Of a stretch of DNA of 42,379 nucleotides, positions 1 to 8,179 are shown piece after piece. Positions within the stretch are counted from its first letter, which is position 1; each line of letters begins with the position of its first letter. The position numbers and the translations under genes were made by a program. The notes below the pieces were generated by a model, which did no database searches, was not told where the DNA came from, and was given only the letters and a program-made list of their open reading frames with translations. The stretch covers positions 16,741 to 59,119 of the forward strand of contig DIDI01000021.1 of the NCBI GenBank assembly GCA_002418055.1, written 5' to 3'. Source of the DNA: Lactobacillus sp. UBA5804 (GTDB lineage Bacteria; Bacillota; Bacilli; Lactobacillales; Lactobacillaceae).

Positions 1-893
1 CGATAGGCATAGCGCGCTTGACCACTGGCAATCACGTGCTTAGAAAGGTCAGTCAGTACCGCCTCTTGGGCCAGATGATGATCTTGACCAGCTCCCACAT
101 GGGCGAGGACGTTGACCCGGTCGGTAATGCCGACCGCATCAAAATTGGTATAAGTTTTAATAATTTCACAGGCCTTTAGGGCAGAATTGGCGTTCAGCCC
201 TTGGCGAAAATACGGCAGCGTTTTATCGGCGAGACTTAAGACATCGCGGGTTTGGACGGCCATTAATTGTTGTTCATTACTCAAATAAGCATTAATAATG
301 GAAATAAAGACGAAGGCCCCAATGCTATTGAGCAGCATCATGGGGACCATAATGAGTTTCACGAGGGCGAGCCCGCTAAAGACCGCAATAAAGCCCATCT
401 GAATGGCTTCAGCCGCAATGCCTAGCAGGGCACTAATCCATGGTGCGGGGTAGGTCTTAGCCCGCTTGAGCCAGCGACCACTGAAACCTGTGAAGAGTCC
501 GACCAGAATCGAGCTAATAATATAAAAGTAGTCTGAAAAGTTTCCCTGTAATACCCGGTGAATCCCACCAAATAGACCGACAAAGCCCCCCACTAAGGGT
601 CCACCAACAATCCCAGCTACCGAGATGACCAGTGTTCTCGTGTTGGCAATCGAGTCAGATTGTGGCAGCGTAGTCAAAAACGGCGTTTGAATCAGGGTAT
701 TGTCATGGGTAATTTCCACCCCAGTGAGGTTGGAAATAACGGTAAAGATGGTAAAAATGATAATTAGCGTTAGCCTAGCATGCCAGCTATTATCATTGAT
801 GACTTTACGAAAAAAACGGACATTAACGAGTAAAAAGGCAAGCACTAAAATGATGCCAAGTCGCTGTAATAATAGGACAAATAACGTAAACAA
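1..893 (-). CDS. lytS: LytS-like sensor histidine kinase, 5TM-LYT plus GAF part (partial)
   Basis: About 297 codons are present and the protein runs off the left edge. I read it directly from a TTG start at 893, chosen because AGGAGG (901-906) lies 7 nt upstream. The N-terminal ~190 residues hold five to six hydrophobic helices with the 5TM-LYT pattern, including GGPLVGGFVGLFGGIHR and a GLFTGFSGRW loop. A GAF-like region follows, with TNFDAVGITDRVNVLAHVG at roughly residues 245-265. In this family the membrane part senses the cell-envelope state, and the C-terminal kinase, which lies outside the window, phosphorylates LytR to control lrgAB/cidAB-type genes. The start overlaps the operon with the upstream glycosylase-family gene by coupling. 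Family assignment is firm; the partner and target genes are not visible. Confidence 0.82.
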   Translation of the reverse strand, partial: MFTLFVLLLQRLGIILVLAFLLVNVRFFRKVINDNSWHARLTLIIIFTIFTVISNLTGVEITHDNTLIQTPFLTTLPQSDSIANTRTLVISVAGIVGGPLVGGFVGLFGGIHRVLQGNFSDYFYIISSILVGLFTGFSGRWLKRAKTYPAPWISALLGIAAEAIQMGFIAVFSGLALVKLIMVPMMLLNSIGAFVFISIINAYLSNEQQLMAVQTRDVLSLADKTLPYFRQGLNANSALKACEIIKTYTNFDAVGITDRVNVLAHVGAGQDHHLAQEAVLTDLSKHVIASGQARYAY

Positions 894-904
894 GAGACTG
901 CCTC

Positions 905-1288
905 CTAAGGCTGGCTAGGCACATCCGCGAGTTGAATGCCTTTTTGAGCTAAATTAGTGATGCAACTGATGAGATAATGGTGGTCGTGTTCAAGATAAAT
1001 TGGGTGCCGTATGGGCACTGGCACAACCTCTGAATAAGGCGAACAGTGCTGGCCGCGATAGCAAGGATCTAACCATTTAGGGTCGGGATGATAACCACGT
1101 TGCCGCATTTCCGCCATGACCAAACAATGAAATTGGTATAAACGATAAGGCGAATGCTGAAAAACATAATTGACGGTTGCATGGGGGCGTCCCCAACCAT
1201 TTCCTCGCAAAGCTGCTAATTCACGGTGCTGCCCCAGCAATTGTTGACGCGGTAAGCTTGAAATTAATGCTTCATGCCATAAGCGCAT
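905..1288 (-). CDS. Pyrimidine dimer DNA glycosylase/endonuclease V family protein (TIGR02328-like)
   Basis: 127 aa. The N-terminus MRLWHEALISSLPRQQLLGQH, the LRGNGWGRPHATVNYVF segment and HSPYRLYQFH match, from memory, a small family related to T4 endonuclease V (PF03013, TIGR02328). T4 EndoV incises DNA at UV dimers; activity of this subgroup is not something I can assert. Several His and Cys residues (WLDPCYRGQHCSPYSE) are conspicuous. The start at 1288 has GTAGGAA upstream. The stop codon TAG (905-907) overlaps the TAGGAGG ribosome binding site of the lytS-like gene, and the gap to its start is only 11 nt, so the two are very probably co-transcribed and translationally coupled. Confidence 0.65.
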   Translation of the reverse strand: MRLWHEALISSLPRQQLLGQHRELAALRGNGWGRPHATVNYVFQHSPYRLYQFHCLVMAEMRQRGYHPDPKWLDPCYRGQHCSPYSEVVPVPIRHPIYLEHDHHYLISCITNLAQKGIQLADVPSQP

Positions 1289-1403
1289 GTGTTTCCTACT
1301 TTCTAATGTTAATGATTAATTCCATTTAATTCCTTTTAGTCAGTAGAAAGCAAGTGGTATGGTTTCAGTTAAGAAAAAAATTTATCTGTCTGAATCAGGG
1401 GAC

Positions 1404-1444
1404 AAAAATATCCCAGCCACTTCCGATGGTTGGGATATTTTTTG
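1404..1444. terminator. Bidirectional intrinsic terminator
   Basis: Inverted repeat with arms around ATATCCCAGCCA and TGGTTGGGATAT, flanked by A5 on one side and T6 on the other. It lies downstream of thiE on the minus strand and separates the thi operon from the glycosylase/lytS unit. Confidence 0.8.
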
Positions 1445-1517
1445 CTTCAAGCCACGTATCCAAAGCGACTGGTTTGCAATTGGCGTCTTGGCAAAAAAGG
1501 GACACGTGGCCGAAAGC

Positions 1518-2159
1518 CTAATATAAGGAATTAATCTGTGCAATCGCTTTGCCAGGGTTAGCATTTGATAGAATTGACGAAATCATTGATAGACCGGCGG
1601 CACCTGTCGTTAAAACATTAGCGCTATTGGCAACGTCAATTCCACCAATGGCTACAACCGGATGCTTGCTACGTTGCACGAGCTGACTTAATCCGGCTAA
1701 GCCAATCACTGGATCCGCGTCTGCTTTTGACTGAGTCGCAAAAATAGGACCACTACCAATATAGTCAACTTTTAGGGTATTGGCATAGTCAATTTGAGCT
1801 AAAGTGTGGCAAGAATAGCCGACTATCCAATCTGGAGCTACTTCTGCTAAGACCCGCTCGATTGCTTCATCGCTTTGACCAACGTGAATCCCGTCGGCAT
1901 CAATGGCTTTAGCTAACTTTAAGTCGTCATCAACGAGGAGGGGAACCTGATAGTTACGCGTTAGTTGGCGTAATAATTTACCGAGGGTGACTTTATCTGA
2001 CCAATCGAGGGTACTGGTGCCTTTTTCACGAAATTGCAAGGCGCTAATCCCCATTCGTAAGGTTAAGGCAACTTTCGCAATGAATTCCTCAGGATCGTGG
2101 TTCACGTCCTGGCTACCACCAACGAGATAGCATTTTAACATTTCCGGTGTAAATGACAT
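1518..2159 (-). CDS. thiE: Thiamine-phosphate synthase ThiE
   Basis: 213 aa, normal length. ThiE couples HMP pyrophosphate with thiazole phosphate to give thiamine phosphate in the cytosol. Visible TIM-barrel signatures are QFREKG (residues ~42-47), LLVDDDLKLA, DGIHVGQSDE, VGYSCH, YIGSGPIFATQSK and VVAIGGI near the C-terminus, which together form the pyrophosphate and thiazole-phosphate pockets. It is the last gene of thiM-thiD-thiE, starting 13 nt after the thiD stop with an AGGAGG-like site (cctcct at 2163-2168). Expression is expected to follow the TPP riboswitch upstream of thiM. A terminator lies 70 bp downstream. Confidence 0.95.
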   Translation of the reverse strand: MSFTPEMLKCYLVGGSQDVNHDPEEFIAKVALTLRMGISALQFREKGTSTLDWSDKVTLGKLLRQLTRNYQVPLLVDDDLKLAKAIDADGIHVGQSDEAIERVLAEVAPDWIVGYSCHTLAQIDYANTLKVDYIGSGPIFATQSKADADPVIGLAGLSQLVQRSKHPVVAIGGIDVANSANVLTTGAAGLSMISSILSNANPGKAIAQINSLY

Positions 2160-2172
2160 GGCATCCTCCTTT

Positions 2173-2970
2173 TTAGCAGGCCCAATGATTTAAAGGACCA
2201 TGACCGTGCCCAACTTGAATGGTGTCACGAATTGTCGCTGTTACGTAGGCTTTACCCACACGAATGGCTTCTGTTAAAGTAAGCCCTTTGGCTAATTCAG
2301 CAGCGATACAAGCAGAAATCGTATCACCCGTGCCATGAGTGCGTTTAGTTGCGAGCCGCGGTGATGACATCCAGAAATGGCTGCCATCTGCTAATAACAC
2401 CAAGTCTTCAGCGGCAGCATCGTTGGTCATATGACCACCCTTAACCAAGACATTTTTAGCGCCCAAGTGTTGGAGCTGTTTGGCAATAATGATGAGATCA
2501 TCATTACTCTGAGCCGTTAAACCCGTCAGGGCCTCAGCTTCTGGCAAGTTAGGAGTGAGCAGAGTTGCCAGTGGTAATAAATCACGTTTAACGGCACTAA
2601 CTGCTCCTGGCGTTAATAAACTGGCACCGCCTTTGGCGACCATCACGGGGTCGACAATAATTGGTCCGAGGGCATACCGTTTGAGGTTGGCAACGACTGC
2701 TTCAACGGTCGTGGTATCGGCCAGCATCCCGGTTTTACAAGCCTTGATAGCTAGGTCACTTGCAATCGCTGCAAATTGCGCATCAATCATTTTGGGTGGT
2801 AATGCCAGCGCATCATTCACGCCTAACGTATTTTGCGCAGTAATGGCGACGAGGACGCTCGCCCCATAGACATGGCGCATCTGCATGGTTTTTAAATCGG
2901 CTTGCATGCCGGCGCCACCGCTGCTGTCTGATCCTGCAATCGAAAGTGCTTGGGGAAAGTCATTAAGCAT
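2173..2970 (-). CDS. thiD: Hydroxymethylpyrimidine kinase / phosphomethylpyrimidine kinase ThiD
   Basis: 265 aa, ribokinase fold. It phosphorylates HMP and then HMP-P to give the pyrimidine substrate of ThiE. ALSIAGSDSSGGAGMQADLKT (residues 8-28) is the substrate-binding N-terminus, VDPVMVAKGG lies near residue 106, and THGTGDTISACIAAE holds the anion hole at 211-225. The catalytic position in HGTGD is Asp216; many characterised ThiD proteins have Cys there (HGTGC). The gene overlaps thiM by 8 nt (ATGCTTAA), so translation is coupled. The C-terminus GHGHGPLNH is typical of ThiD. Confidence 0.94.
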   Translation of the reverse strand: MLNDFPQALSIAGSDSSGGAGMQADLKTMQMRHVYGASVLVAITAQNTLGVNDALALPPKMIDAQFAAIASDLAIKACKTGMLADTTTVEAVVANLKRYALGPIIVDPVMVAKGGASLLTPGAVSAVKRDLLPLATLLTPNLPEAEALTGLTAQSNDDLIIIAKQLQHLGAKNVLVKGGHMTNDAAAEDLVLLADGSHFWMSSPRLATKRTHGTGDTISACIAAELAKGLTLTEAIRVGKAYVTATIRDTIQVGHGHGPLNHWAC

Positions 2971-3679
2971 GGATGGCCTCCTTCAGGGTGGTTTGCAGGT
3001 GCTGTGCGGTAGCGTGGTTGAGAGTGTAGAGCTGGTTAAGTAAAGCATCATACCAAGCATTAGGCTCGATGGCACAAAAAGCGCCAATCATACTCGATAA
3101 CATATCCCCAGTCCCCACATGCACTGCAAATAGAGGCGTTCCAAATGGAACTTCAATAACGTGATCACCATCAGTGATGATATCAGTGGCACCGGTAAGA
3201 ACAGTAATACAGTGATATTTGCGAGCGCAAGCTTGGGCAATCGCTGTTACATCCCCGCTGCCATCACCGGCATCAATCCCGTGTCCTTGCCAATCGGCAC
3301 CGGCAAGATGGGCGATTTCACCTGCGTTGCCACGGATGACGGCAAATTGATAATTTGCTAACAGCTGACTAACAACTTGTGACCGGTAGCGACTAGCACC
3401 ACAAGCAACTGGATCAAGCACCAATGGCACTTTGCCATTAGCCGCCGTTAGAACGGCTTGCATTTGCTTAAAACTGTTAGCATTAACGGTCCCAATATTA
3501 ATGACAACCGCTTGGGCAATCTTCACCAGATCACTGGCTTCTTCGCCGGCAGTCGACATAATCGGAGAAGCGCCTAAGACATTGAGACCATTGGCAACAT
3601 CAGCTGGTGTGACCATATTAGCAATATTTAAGACCACGGGATTTGTGGCTTTAATTTGATCGATGAGGGTTAATTTCAT
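2963..3679 (-). CDS. thiM: Hydroxyethylthiazole kinase ThiM
   Basis: 238 aa, slightly shorter than the usual ~260-270. It phosphorylates the thiazole alcohol HET for salvage into thiamine. Visible features are NIANMVTPADVANGLNVLGASPIM in segments (residues 18-41), VLDPVACGAS (~87-96), RGNAGEIAHLAG, VLTGATDIITDG and the anion-hole motif VGTGDMLSSMIGAFCAIE (188-205). The catalytic position, Cys in B. subtilis ThiM (GAGCLLTS), is Asp192 here. AAGGAG precedes the start at 3679. It is the first gene of the salvage operon, 25 nt after a riboswitch-linked terminator. There are no thiazole or pyrimidine synthesis genes nearby, so this is a salvage-only arrangement. Confidence 0.94.
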   Translation of the reverse strand: MKLTLIDQIKATNPVVLNIANMVTPADVANGLNVLGASPIMSTAGEEASDLVKIAQAVVINIGTVNANSFKQMQAVLTAANGKVPLVLDPVACGASRYRSQVVSQLLANYQFAVIRGNAGEIAHLAGADWQGHGIDAGDGSGDVTAIAQACARKYHCITVLTGATDIITDGDHVIEVPFGTPLFAVHVGTGDMLSSMIGAFCAIEPNAWYDALLNQLYTLNHATAQHLQTTLKEAIHA

Positions 3680-3703
3680 GAATAAGCTCCTTATATTTAA
3701 GCA

Positions 3704-3740
3704 TCAAAAAATCCGTAAACCTGCGGATAGGCCTACGGAT
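3704..3740 (-). terminator. Riboswitch-controlled terminator before thiM
   Basis: On the minus strand, ATCCGTAGGCCT pairs with AGGTTTACGGAT and is followed by TTTTTTG. It sits between the TPP aptamer and the thiM ribosome binding site, so TPP binding is expected to favour premature termination. Confidence 0.85.
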
Positions 3741-3762
3741 GAAAGTTAACGCTTCATTCATG

Positions 3763-3846
3763 GTACTTCCCTCCGCAAGCATAGACTTAACAGGTTCGAA
3801 GGGTTCACACACTGTGTATCTCAGTCCAATTGGACACCCCTAGTAC
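3763..3846 (-). promoter_or_regulatory. TPP riboswitch aptamer controlling thiMDE
   Basis: Read on the minus strand, the hallmark THI-box elements appear in order: TAGGGGTGTCC, CTGAGATACAC, GAACCCTTCGAACCTG, then TATGCTTGCGGAGGGAAGTA. The outer stem P1 pairs GTACT (3842-3846) with AGTAC (3763-3767 region). The expression platform is the terminator immediately downstream. Assignment rests on these near-consensus blocks and the thi genes behind it. Confidence 0.96.
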
Positions 3847-3901
3847 AATTCTTAATAGCGTCATTGTAGCAAAGCCTAGACGCTTTGTCTAGGCCAGTCC
3901 G

Positions 3902-4485
3902 TTAATCATCAATTTCAAGAATCTTACCGGTCGCCGCAACTAGTTTAACTTCACGTTCATGATGGGGAGCCTTGACGCTGACTTCCCAATAAGTGATCCC
4001 ATCATCGTGTTCTAGCGACCATTTAGTAGCGCGTCCGCTCCCAACAGCCTTTTCAGCTCGTTTAGTGGCCTCTTTCAGCGTCAGCAATTTGTTAAGTACT
4101 AAGCCATCTTCGCGTTTAGCATGACCACCTTGCTCGTCCGCATCTAGTCGCTCCTGCCACTTGTTGAGCACTTTTCCGCTGTGAGCATCAAGCGCTAAAG
4201 TGTAAGCGTGGGTTTGGTCAACCCCCTCAAGCTCGTAAGTGTAATGGCTTCGCCCTAATTTGGGCTCTAATTCAATCCCTGTAAGGGTTGCTTGCGGATA
4301 GTGCCGCTGGTAACGGTCAATTGCTGCTTTGATCGTTATTTTAGGTAAAGTGGTGGCTGAGGTCGGGGTCTTGCGACTGGACGAGGCTACTTCAGCTTTT
4401 TCAGGATGCTCGGCGGCTGGCTTTTGGCAGCCAGCTAGGCATAGGAGTAGGCCAAGACTTAATATCGCGAGTAAGTTTTTTTCAA
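3902..4485 (-). pseudogene. PepSY-domain lipoprotein, frameshifted in an A7 tract at the start
   Basis: The body, read in one frame from about 4480 to 3902, encodes a lipoprotein signal peptide (NLLAILSLGLLLCLAGC, lipobox LAGC). A linker rich in Ser, Thr and Pro follows, then PepSY-like repeats: IKAAIDRYQRHYPQATLTGIELE with YTLALDAHSGKVLNKW, then LTLKEATKRAEKAVGSG with WEVSVKAPHHEREVKLVAATGKIL. PepSY domains are found in secreted or membrane proteins and are thought to inhibit or chaperone peptidases. The only sensible start, TTG at 4485-4483 with AAAGGAG 8 nt upstream, is followed by seven A's and runs into a stop after 8 codons. Eight A's would restore the lipoprotein frame. No in-frame ATG, GTG or TTG precedes the signal peptide. 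It is therefore a frameshift, a slippage site or a sequencing error. The only intact in-frame start, GTG at 4171, would lose export. Confidence 0.75.
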
Positions 4486-4592
4486 GGGAAGCTCCTTTCT
4501 GAAATTAACGTGATTAAGTTATACTTAAGTTTAACTTAGTCAGCAGATAGTTGTCTATCAAGGTTACTTGTAGGCATGAAAGGGGTATCAAG

Positions 4593-5381
4593 ATGAAAAT
4601 TGGCATTGTCGGTGCCGGACAAATGGGGACGGCCCTTATTCGCGGGTTTATGCGGGCAGGGCAGCATTCGCCATCAGCCGTTACGCTATTAGTTAAGAAT
4701 CCGCCGAATCCTCGGGTGGATCGTTTGCAAGCTGAATTAGGTTTTGCTTTAACCAGTGATGATACGGTATTTGCTAAGGCGGGGTTAGATGCGGTGATTT
4801 TGACGACCCCAGCCCCCTTAACCAAGGCGATTGTAGCCAAATTGGTTGACCAGGGACTGAGCGCTGGCACGTTGTTATTATCAGCTGCGGCTGGTGTGAC
4901 TGTCGCAGCGCTACATGACATTGCGCCTAACTATCCGGTAATTACTTTTATTCCTAATATTCCAGTAGCAGTTAATCAGGGAACGATCACGCTTGCGAAA
5001 GATGCCGAAACGGATCCGGTCCAACTCGCCCAAGCTAAGCAGTTATTCGCCTTATTAGGGACCGTGGTCGTGGTTAAGGCGTCCCAATTAAATATTGCTG
5101 GGACGCTAAGTGGCTGTGGTCCGGCTTTTGTCGATATCTTCATGGCTGCCATGAGTGATGCCGCTGTCGCAGCGGGCTTAGATCGCCCAACGGCGCAGCA
5201 ACTGATTGCTAGTATGGTGGCTGGCAGTGGTCAGCTAGCAGCCAATAGTCAACAATCTTTTTCAGATTTAGCGGGTCTAGTGACTTCTCCTGGTGGCACA
5301 ACCATTCAGGGCGTTTTGGCACTGGAAGCACATCAGTTCCGACATGCGATTATTCAAGCAGTGCTAGCAGCAAATCGTTAA
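4593..5381 (+). CDS. proC: Pyrroline-5-carboxylate reductase ProC
   Basis: 262 aa. It catalyses the NADPH-dependent last step of proline synthesis. The N-terminal Rossmann motif is KIGIVGAGQMGTALIRGF (residues 2-19). ITFIPNIPVAVNQG, LSGCGPAFVDIF and the C-terminal signature DLAGLVTSPGGTTIQGVLALE are all family hallmarks. The start at 4593 is chosen because AAAGGGG lies about 5 nt upstream and the Rossmann fold begins immediately; a longer reading from TTG 4551 adds only unrelated residues. It is a monocistronic unit ended by a strong terminator. Confidence 0.95.
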   Translation: MKIGIVGAGQMGTALIRGFMRAGQHSPSAVTLLVKNPPNPRVDRLQAELGFALTSDDTVFAKAGLDAVILTTPAPLTKAIVAKLVDQGLSAGTLLLSAAAGVTVAALHDIAPNYPVITFIPNIPVAVNQGTITLAKDAETDPVQLAQAKQLFALLGTVVVVKASQLNIAGTLSGCGPAFVDIFMAAMSDAAVAAGLDRPTAQQLIASMVAGSGQLAANSQQSFSDLAGLVTSPGGTTIQGVLALEAHQFRHAIIQAVLAANR

Positions 5382-5391
5382 ATTTCAGACG

Positions 5392-5426
5392 AGCCTTAAT
5401 GATTAATCAGCATTAAGGCTTTTTTG
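5392..5426 (+). terminator. Intrinsic terminator of proC
   Basis: Perfect stem AGCCTTAATG / CATTAAGGCT with a 9-nt loop and T5-6 tail. Confidence 0.9.
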
Positions 5427-5477
5427 ATTGCCTAAAAAGTGTCGGCAATTTCGCATTTTAATTGCGGGCTAACCACT

Positions 5478-5505
5478 TTGACATAGCGCTAATATAGCTT
5501 AAAAT
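5478..5505 (+). promoter_or_regulatory. Probable arcA promoter
   Basis: TTGACA at 5478-5483, 16-nt spacer, TAAAAT at 5500-5505, 46 nt before the arcA start. Both hexamers are close to the sigma-A consensus. Confidence 0.65.
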
Positions 5506-5550
5506 AAGGGTGTCAGAGTAATTTTGATGTGTCAACCAGGAGGTGAAATG

Positions 5551-6789
5551 ATGGTAGTACCAATTCATATTTATTCAGAAATCGGTCCCCTAAAAACCGT
5601 TTTGTTGAAACGCCCAGGACAGGAAATAGAAAATTTTACACCGGAAATGATGACCAGATTATTGTTTGATGATATTCCATATTTGCCTACGGCTCAAAAG
5701 GAACATGACGCTTTTGCCAAGGTGCTGCAGGCAGAAGGGGTTGAGGTTTTATATTTGGATGACTTGCTTGCGCAAGCATTAACCACCGATGCGCAAAAGG
5801 ATCAATTCCTCACTCAATTTTTGCATGAATCAGAATTAGGCCCAGGTGCAATGTTTGAGACGATTAAGGATCATTTATTAGGGCTTGAGACACCCGCGAT
5901 GATTCAGCAGCTAATTGCGGGAATTCGCAAAAATGCATTGGCTTTTAAACCCACTAACCTTACCAGTTTTGCTGAAGCATCAGACTATCCGTTCTACTTG
6001 GATCCCATGCCCAATCTGTATTTTACGCGTGATCCAGCAGCGGCAATTGGTGAAGGTTTAACAATTAACCACCTCACTTTTGCAGCGCGTCAGCGTGAAT
6101 CATTATTCATGGAGACGATTATCAGGCAGCATCCCCGTTTTGCACACCAGGGGTTACAAGTTTGGCGTAATCGTAATCATGGTACGCGGATTGAAGGCGG
6201 TGATGAGCTGGTGCTGAATCACCATACGGTAGCGATTGGGGTATCGCAACGTACCTCCGCTTATGCGATTCAAGATATTGCCCGTAGTTTGTTCAGTCAT
6301 GACAGTGGGTTTGATACCGTGATTGCCATTGATATTCCTAAGAATCATGCCATGATGCACCTAGATACTGTCTTCACCATGATTAACCATGATCAATTTA
6401 CCGTCCATCCGGGAATTCTAGGCGAGGGCGGCAAGATTGATACGTGGACGTTGCGCCCAAGCGACAATGCCGATGGTTATCGCATTACCCATAGTCAAGA
6501 TTTACGAGCTGTTTTAAAAGCCGCTTTAGGCGTGAGTGAACTGGATTTACTCCCAACTGGTGGCGGGGATGAGATTATCGCTGGTCGTGAGCAGTGGAAT
6601 GATGGGTCTAACACCTTAGCGCTTGCACCTGGTGTGGTCGTGACCTATGACCGCAATTATATATCGAACCAGTTAATGCGTCAGCATGGTATTCGGGTGA
6701 TTGAAATACCATCTAGTGAATTGTCACGCGGCCGTGGTGGTCCAAGATGTATGAGTATGCCGCTGATTCGCGCCGATTTGGCGCGTTAG
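5551..6789 (+). CDS. arcA: Arginine deiminase ArcA
   Basis: 412 aa, full length for the family. It hydrolyses arginine to citrulline and ammonia, the first step of the ADI pathway. Visible motifs are SEIGPLKTVLLKRPG at the N-terminus, YLDPMPNLYFTRDP, RIEGGDELVLN, KNHAMMHLDTVFTMI with the catalytic His, and GRGGPRCMSMP carrying the nucleophile Cys400. AGGAGG precedes two adjacent ATGs (5548 and 5551); 5551 has the better 7-nt spacing. The gene appears intact although the following arcB and arcC are broken. Any remaining activity would yield citrulline and ammonia without the ATP made by carbamate kinase, which could still give acid protection. That consequence is inference. Confidence 0.95.
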   Translation: MVVPIHIYSEIGPLKTVLLKRPGQEIENFTPEMMTRLLFDDIPYLPTAQKEHDAFAKVLQAEGVEVLYLDDLLAQALTTDAQKDQFLTQFLHESELGPGAMFETIKDHLLGLETPAMIQQLIAGIRKNALAFKPTNLTSFAEASDYPFYLDPMPNLYFTRDPAAAIGEGLTINHLTFAARQRESLFMETIIRQHPRFAHQGLQVWRNRNHGTRIEGGDELVLNHHTVAIGVSQRTSAYAIQDIARSLFSHDSGFDTVIAIDIPKNHAMMHLDTVFTMINHDQFTVHPGILGEGGKIDTWTLRPSDNADGYRITHSQDLRAVLKAALGVSELDLLPTGGGDEIIAGREQWNDGSNTLALAPGVVVTYDRNYISNQLMRQHGIRVIEIPSSELSRGRGGPRCMSMPLIRADLAR

Positions 6790-6796
6790 GTTGGGT

Positions 6797-7840
6797 ATGA
6801 GAACCTTACCAAGTAAACAATTTGAGGCATCGCAGTTGCAGGGCAGGAGCTTTCTTGCTTGCAAAGATTTTACCCCAGCAGAAATTAATTATTTAGTGGA
6901 TTTTTCCTTACATTTAAAGCAATGAAGCAGCGGAGATTGCCACACCACTATTTGGAAGGTAAGAATATGGCCTTACTTTTTTACCAAAACGTCGACGCGG
7001 ACTAGGGCGGCTTTTACGGTAGCAGCGGTCGATTTAGGCGCGCAACCTGAGTTCATGGGAGCTAATGATTTGCAGTTAGGTAATAAAGAATCCATTGCCG
7101 ATACTGCAAAAGTCTTAGGCCGGATGTTTGATGGCATTGAGTATCGCGGCTTTGCCCATGCGGATGTGACGGCGCTAGCAAAATATGCTGGGGTGCCCGT
7201 CTGGAATGGTTTAACTGATCAGTGGCACCCGACACAAATGATTGCGGACTTTATGACATTTAAAGAAAACTTTGGTCACTTGCAAGGTATCAATTTAACG
7301 TTCGTGGGGGATGGGCGTAATAATGTCGCTAATGACTTACTCGTAACTGGCAGTATGTTAGGCGTTAACGTGCGTATTTTAGCCCCGCAGACTTTGCAAC
7401 CGGCGCCAGAAGTCGTTGCCCTCGCCAAGCAATTTGCCGCGCAGACAGGTGCTAAATTCTTGATTACGGATGACCTTAAGCAAGGGGTAGCGGGCACCAA
7501 TGTGATTTATACCGATGTCTGGGTTTCCATGGGCGAAGATAATTGGGAAGAGCGGGTTAAAGCCTTAAAGCCTTACCAAGTTAACCAGGCGATGCTAGCT
7601 GCGACAGGGACACCGGATGATCAGCTCATTTTTATGCACTGTTTACCTGCTTTTCATGACACGCAGACGACTTATGGCCAAGAAATTGCCCGCAAATATG
7701 GCATTACAGAAATGGAAGTGACGGATGAAGTCTTCCAATCACCGCTAGCACGGCAATTTGAAGAAGCTAAAAATCGGCTGCACGCCATCAAGGCCATTAT
7801 GGCGGCAACTTTGGGTGATTTGTTTATTCCTAGAATTTAA
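6797..7840 (+). pseudogene. arcB: Ornithine carbamoyltransferase ArcB, two compensating frameshifts
   Basis: The start at 6797 encodes a typical OTC N-terminus (GRSFLACKDFTPAEINYLVDF) but hits TGA at 6923-6925. Removing a T from an expected CAATTGAAG at about 6923 shifts the frame. An extra T in the run at 6979-6984 restores it, so the protein resumes with TSTRTRAAFTVAAVDLGAQPEF and continues intact to 7840. In the C-terminal part MGANDLQLGNKESIADTAKVLGRM-type segments, WNGLTDQWHPTQM and FMHCLPAFHD (active-site HCLP) are conserved. The enzyme would phosphorolyse citrulline to ornithine and carbamoyl phosphate. The region between the shifts includes the carbamoyl-phosphate-binding STRT motif, so the downstream piece alone would not be a full enzyme. 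Real decay or paired sequencing errors are both possible. Confidence 0.88.
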
Positions 7841-7872
7841 ACTTGATTGGAAAAAACTAAGGAGAAACGAAG

Positions 7873-8179
7873 ATGGCTGGGAGAAAAATTGTGGTGGCTT
7901 TAGGCGGCAATGCCATCTTGAGTCCTGATCCGAGTGCAGCTGCGCAATTGGCGGCCGTTAAAGCGACCGCAAAGCAATTAGTCAAATTGGTGCAGCAAGG
8001 CAATGACTTGATTATCACTCACGGCAATGGCCCGCAGGTCGGCAATCTCTTATTACAGTTTGCGCAAGGAAGTAGTCCGAGCAATCCGCCCATGCCACTC
8101 GATGTGGCCGATGCAATGACTACAGGAACAACAGCAACATCCTAAATATACTTATCGGGAAGATGCCGGGCGGGGCTAG
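7873..8179 (+). pseudogene. arcC: Carbamate kinase ArcC, truncated by deletions
   Basis: The first ~83 codons are a normal carbamate kinase N-terminus: KIVVALGGNAILSPDPSA, then ITHGNGPQVGNLLLQF and PLDVADAMT. The frame then ends at 8143-8145. In the +1 frame from 8123 the sequence reads QHPKYTYREDAGRG to a stop at 8177, which matches the much later REDAGRGWRRVV region of ArcC. So roughly 60 codons are missing internally and the whole C-terminal half is absent. Intact ArcC is about 310 aa and makes ATP from carbamoyl phosphate. This is true deletion, not a one-base error, and shows that the arc operon is degenerating. SD AAGGAG precedes the start. Confidence 0.88.

Noticed and set aside
1382..1564. 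60-codon minus-strand frame after thiE
   Set aside because: Covers the terminator hairpin and the end of thiE; no family features.
3902..4171. Stand-alone 89-aa PepSY protein from GTG 4171
   Set aside because: The upstream sequence encodes a clear lipoprotein signal and first PepSY repeat in the same frame, so 4171 is internal.
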